Source: Erwinia sp. S63
Lineage (GTDB): Bacteria > Pseudomonadota > Gammaproteobacteria > Enterobacterales > Enterobacteriaceae
NCBI RefSeq assembly: GCF_016625195.1
Contig: NZ_JACVUP010000008.1
Coordinates: 1-64,000, forward strand
Direction: 5' to 3'
Length of the DNA: 64,000 nucleotides
In this document: positions 62,397-64,000 of the stretch, piece after piece
Position numbering within the stretch: position 1 is the first letter of the stretch
Layout: the number at the start of each line of letters is the position of its first letter
The notes under the pieces: model-generated
What the model was told of the DNA's origin: nothing
The model's input: only the letters and a program-made list of their open reading frames with translations
The model's database searches: none
Position numbers and translations under genes: made by a program

Positions 62397-63812
62397 ATTT
62401 TTACCCGAGTCGCAAATTTTTGCCGGAGAGTCCTCAAGCGTGACGAGGAGGCGCCTGAAGAGGTGGAAACTGAAAGTCTGATGACCGTCATTCCCCGTGA
62501 AAGCCATAACATCTCACGCAAAGATATCAGCGAAAACGCCCTTAAAGTGCTGTATCGCCTGAATAAAGCCGGTTTCGAAGCTTACCTGGTAGGCGGCGGC
62601 GTGCGCGATTTGCTGCTGGGTAAGAAGCCAAAAGACTTTGATATCACCACCAACGCCACGCCTGAGCAGATGCGCAAATTGTTCCGCAACTGCCGCCTCG
62701 TCGGTCGTCGTTTCCGTCTGGCACATGTGATGTTCGGTCCTGAAGTGATCGAAGTCGCGACTTTCCGTGGCCATCACCAGGAAGAAGCTGAGGACGATCG
62801 CAACAACTCCCAGCGCGGCCAGAACGGCATGCTGCTGCGTGATAACATTTTTGGCAGCATCGAAGATGATGCCCAGCGCCGCGATCTCACCATCAACAGC
62901 CTGTATTACAGCGTGGCGGATTTCTCCGTACGTGATTACGTCGGCGGTTTGCAGGATCTGGAAGACGGCGTGATCCGTTTGATTGGCGATCCGGAAACCC
63001 GTTATCGCGAAGATCCGGTACGTATGCTGCGCGTGGTGCGTTTTGCCGCCAAGCTGGAGATGCGCATTGCTGCGGAAACTGCCGAGCCGATTCCGCGCCT
63101 GGCCACGCTGCTGAATGACATTCCGCCTGCGCGTCTGTTTGAAGAATCCCTTAAATTGCTGCAAGCCGGTTACGGATTCCGTACCTATCAGATGATGCGT
63201 GAGTACCATCTGTTCCAGCCGCTGTTCCCTACCCTGACGCGTGGCTTCACGGCCGAAAGCGACAGTCTGATGGAGAAAATGCTGGCTCAGGTGCTGAAGA
63301 ACACCGACAACCGCATTCTGAACGATATGCGCGTCAATCCGGCCTTCCTGTTTGCCGCGATGTTCTGGTATCCACAGCTGGAATCGGCCCAACGCATTGC
63401 GCAGGAAAGCGGACTGACCTATTACGACGCCTTTGCGCTGTCGATGAACGAAACGCTGGATGAAGCCTGCCGTGCGCTGGCGATTCCTAAGCGTATCACC
63501 ACCCTGATTCGCGATATCTGGCAGCTGCAGTTGCGCATGTCACGTCGTCATGGCAAACGCGCCTGGAAGCTGATGGAGCATCCTAAATTCCGTGCTGCAT
63601 ATGATCTGCTGGCGCTGCGTGCCGATGTGGAAAACAACCGCGAACTGCAAAGCCTGACCCATTGGTGGGGTGAGTTCCAGGCTGCGGCGCCGGTCGAGCA
63701 AAAAACCATGATGAACACACTGGGCGACGATCCGGTGGCTCCGCGTCGTAAACCGCGTCGTCCGCGCCGTCGTCCAACCGGCCCACGCCGCGATACCAAT
63801 AGCGCATCATGA
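62397..63812 (+). CDS. pcnB: Poly(A) polymerase I, AUU start
   Basis: Adds poly(A) tails to RNA 3' ends, promoting decay, and controls ColE1-type plasmid copy number. The polymerase-beta-type head has [19 protein letters not shown] (about residues 60-80) and [11 protein letters not shown]; the basic tail ends in an arginine-rich stretch. In-frame homology to the E. coli N-terminus ([12 protein letters not shown]) begins right at an ATT codon at 62397, with GAGG 6 bases upstream and no ATG, GTG or TTG available at that point. E. coli pcnB is known to start at AUU. Length is 471 residues. Later starts (GTG 62463, ATG 62481) would lose the conserved segment. Confidence 0.95.
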   Translation: MFTRVANFCRRVLKRDEEAPEEVETESLMTVIPRESHNISRKDISENALKVLYRLNKAGFEAYLVGGGVRDLLLGKKPKDFDITTNATPEQMRKLFRNCRLVGRRFRLAHVMFGPEVIEVATFRGHHQEEAEDDRNNSQRGQNGMLLRDNIFGSIEDDAQRRDLTINSLYYSVADFSVRDYVGGLQDLEDGVIRLIGDPETRYREDPVRMLRVVRFAAKLEMRIAAETAEPIPRLATLLNDIPPARLFEESLKLLQAGYGFRTYQMMREYHLFQPLFPTLTRGFTAESDSLMEKMLAQVLKNTDNRILNDMRVNPAFLFAAMFWYPQLESAQRIAQESGLTYYDAFALSMNETLDEACRALAIPKRITTLIRDIWQLQLRMSRRHGKRAWKLMEHPKFRAAYDLLALRADVENNRELQSLTHWWGEFQAAAPVEQKTMMNTLGDDPVAPRRKPRRPRRRPTGPRRDTNSAS

Positions 63813-64000
63813 TTCGTGTTTACCTCGCATTAGGCAGTAATCTGGCCGATCCGCTGCATCAGGTTGATGCAGCGCTAGCCGCGATTGATACGATACCGCA
63901 CACCTCGCGCGTCGCCACCTCTTCACTGTACCGCACGCCACCGTACGGCCCGCCAGACCAGCCTGATTACCTGAATGCGGTGGTCGCGCTGGACACCACG
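63809..64000 (+). CDS. folK: Hydroxymethyldihydropterin pyrophosphokinase (partial, cut by window end)
   Basis: HPPK of folate synthesis; transfers pyrophosphate from ATP to 6-hydroxymethyl-7,8-dihydropterin. The first 64 residues are present: [14 protein letters not shown] and [22 protein letters not shown] are family signatures. The ATG overlaps the pcnB stop (ATGA), so the two are translationally coupled. About 95 residues lie beyond the right edge. Confidence 0.95.
   Translation, partial: MIRVYLALGSNLADPLHQVDAALAAIDTIPHTSRVATSSLYRTPPYGPPDQPDYLNAVVALDTT

Noticed and set aside
62514-63392. Open frame of 292 codons on the minus strand inside pcnB
   Set aside because: Fully antisense to a confidently identified gene, with no motif or ribosome binding site.

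Overview
The window is a stretch of chromosome from a member of the Enterobacterales. Nearly every gene has its counterpart, in nearly the same order, in the Escherichia coli region that runs from rrnH/gmhB through the accA-dnaE-lpx-bamA block, rpsB-tsf, glnD-dapD, degP, hemL-fhu, mrcB and dksA to pcnB-folK. The differences from E. coli (judged from memory of that genome) and the REP-like intergenic palindromes suggest a plant- or environment-associated Erwiniaceae such as Pantoea or Erwinia, but the sequence alone does not fix the genus. No prophage, insertion sequence, CRISPR array, tRNA or plasmid-type gene was seen.

Layout. At the extreme left is the P1-type promoter of a ribosomal RNA operon that reads out of the window. 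Next come gmhB, the methionine importer metNIQ, rcsF-trmO, proS, arfB and yaeP-rof (1-7.6 kb). From 7.6 to 27.2 kb almost everything reads leftward: uppS-cdsA-rseP-bamA-skp-lpxD-fabZ-lpxA-lpxB-rnhB-dnaE-accA, then ldcC-gloA2-tilS and a small cytochrome c. This block combines lipid A synthesis, outer-membrane protein assembly, phospholipid and undecaprenyl synthesis, the replicative polymerase and fatty acid initiation. Then come dxr, frr, pyrH and tsf-rpsB (leftward), and map, glnD, dapD and yaeH (rightward, to 37.4 kb). From 37.5 to 40.7 kb is the most accessory-looking piece: a FadR-type GntR regulator facing an alginate-lyase-family gene that lies directly behind cdaR. degP, dgt, mtn-btuF, a small exported protein, erpA and hemL follow. 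The ferric-hydroxamate genes fhuACDB (48-54 kb) include a frameshifted fhuA. The right end holds mrcB, hrpB, thpR-sfsA, dksA-gluQ and pcnB-folK, the last cut by the window edge.

Points that go beyond a routine annotation: fhuA is broken by what looks like a single missing base in the plug domain, while fhuCDB are intact. pcnB has no suitable ATG/GTG for its full conserved N-terminus but has an in-frame ATT behind a Shine-Dalgarno sequence, the same unusual start known in E. coli. degP has a recognisable sigma-E promoter. A large imperfect inverted repeat and a pair of direct repeats lie between accA and ldcC. A cytochrome c gene sits where it would be co-transcribed with tilS. A polysaccharide-lyase gene is coupled to the sugar-diacid regulator cdaR.

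I found no convincing wholly new multi-gene system. The best candidates for undescribed biology are the GntR/lyase/cdaR locus, the 83-residue exported protein at 45.7 kb and the accA-ldcC intergenic repeats.
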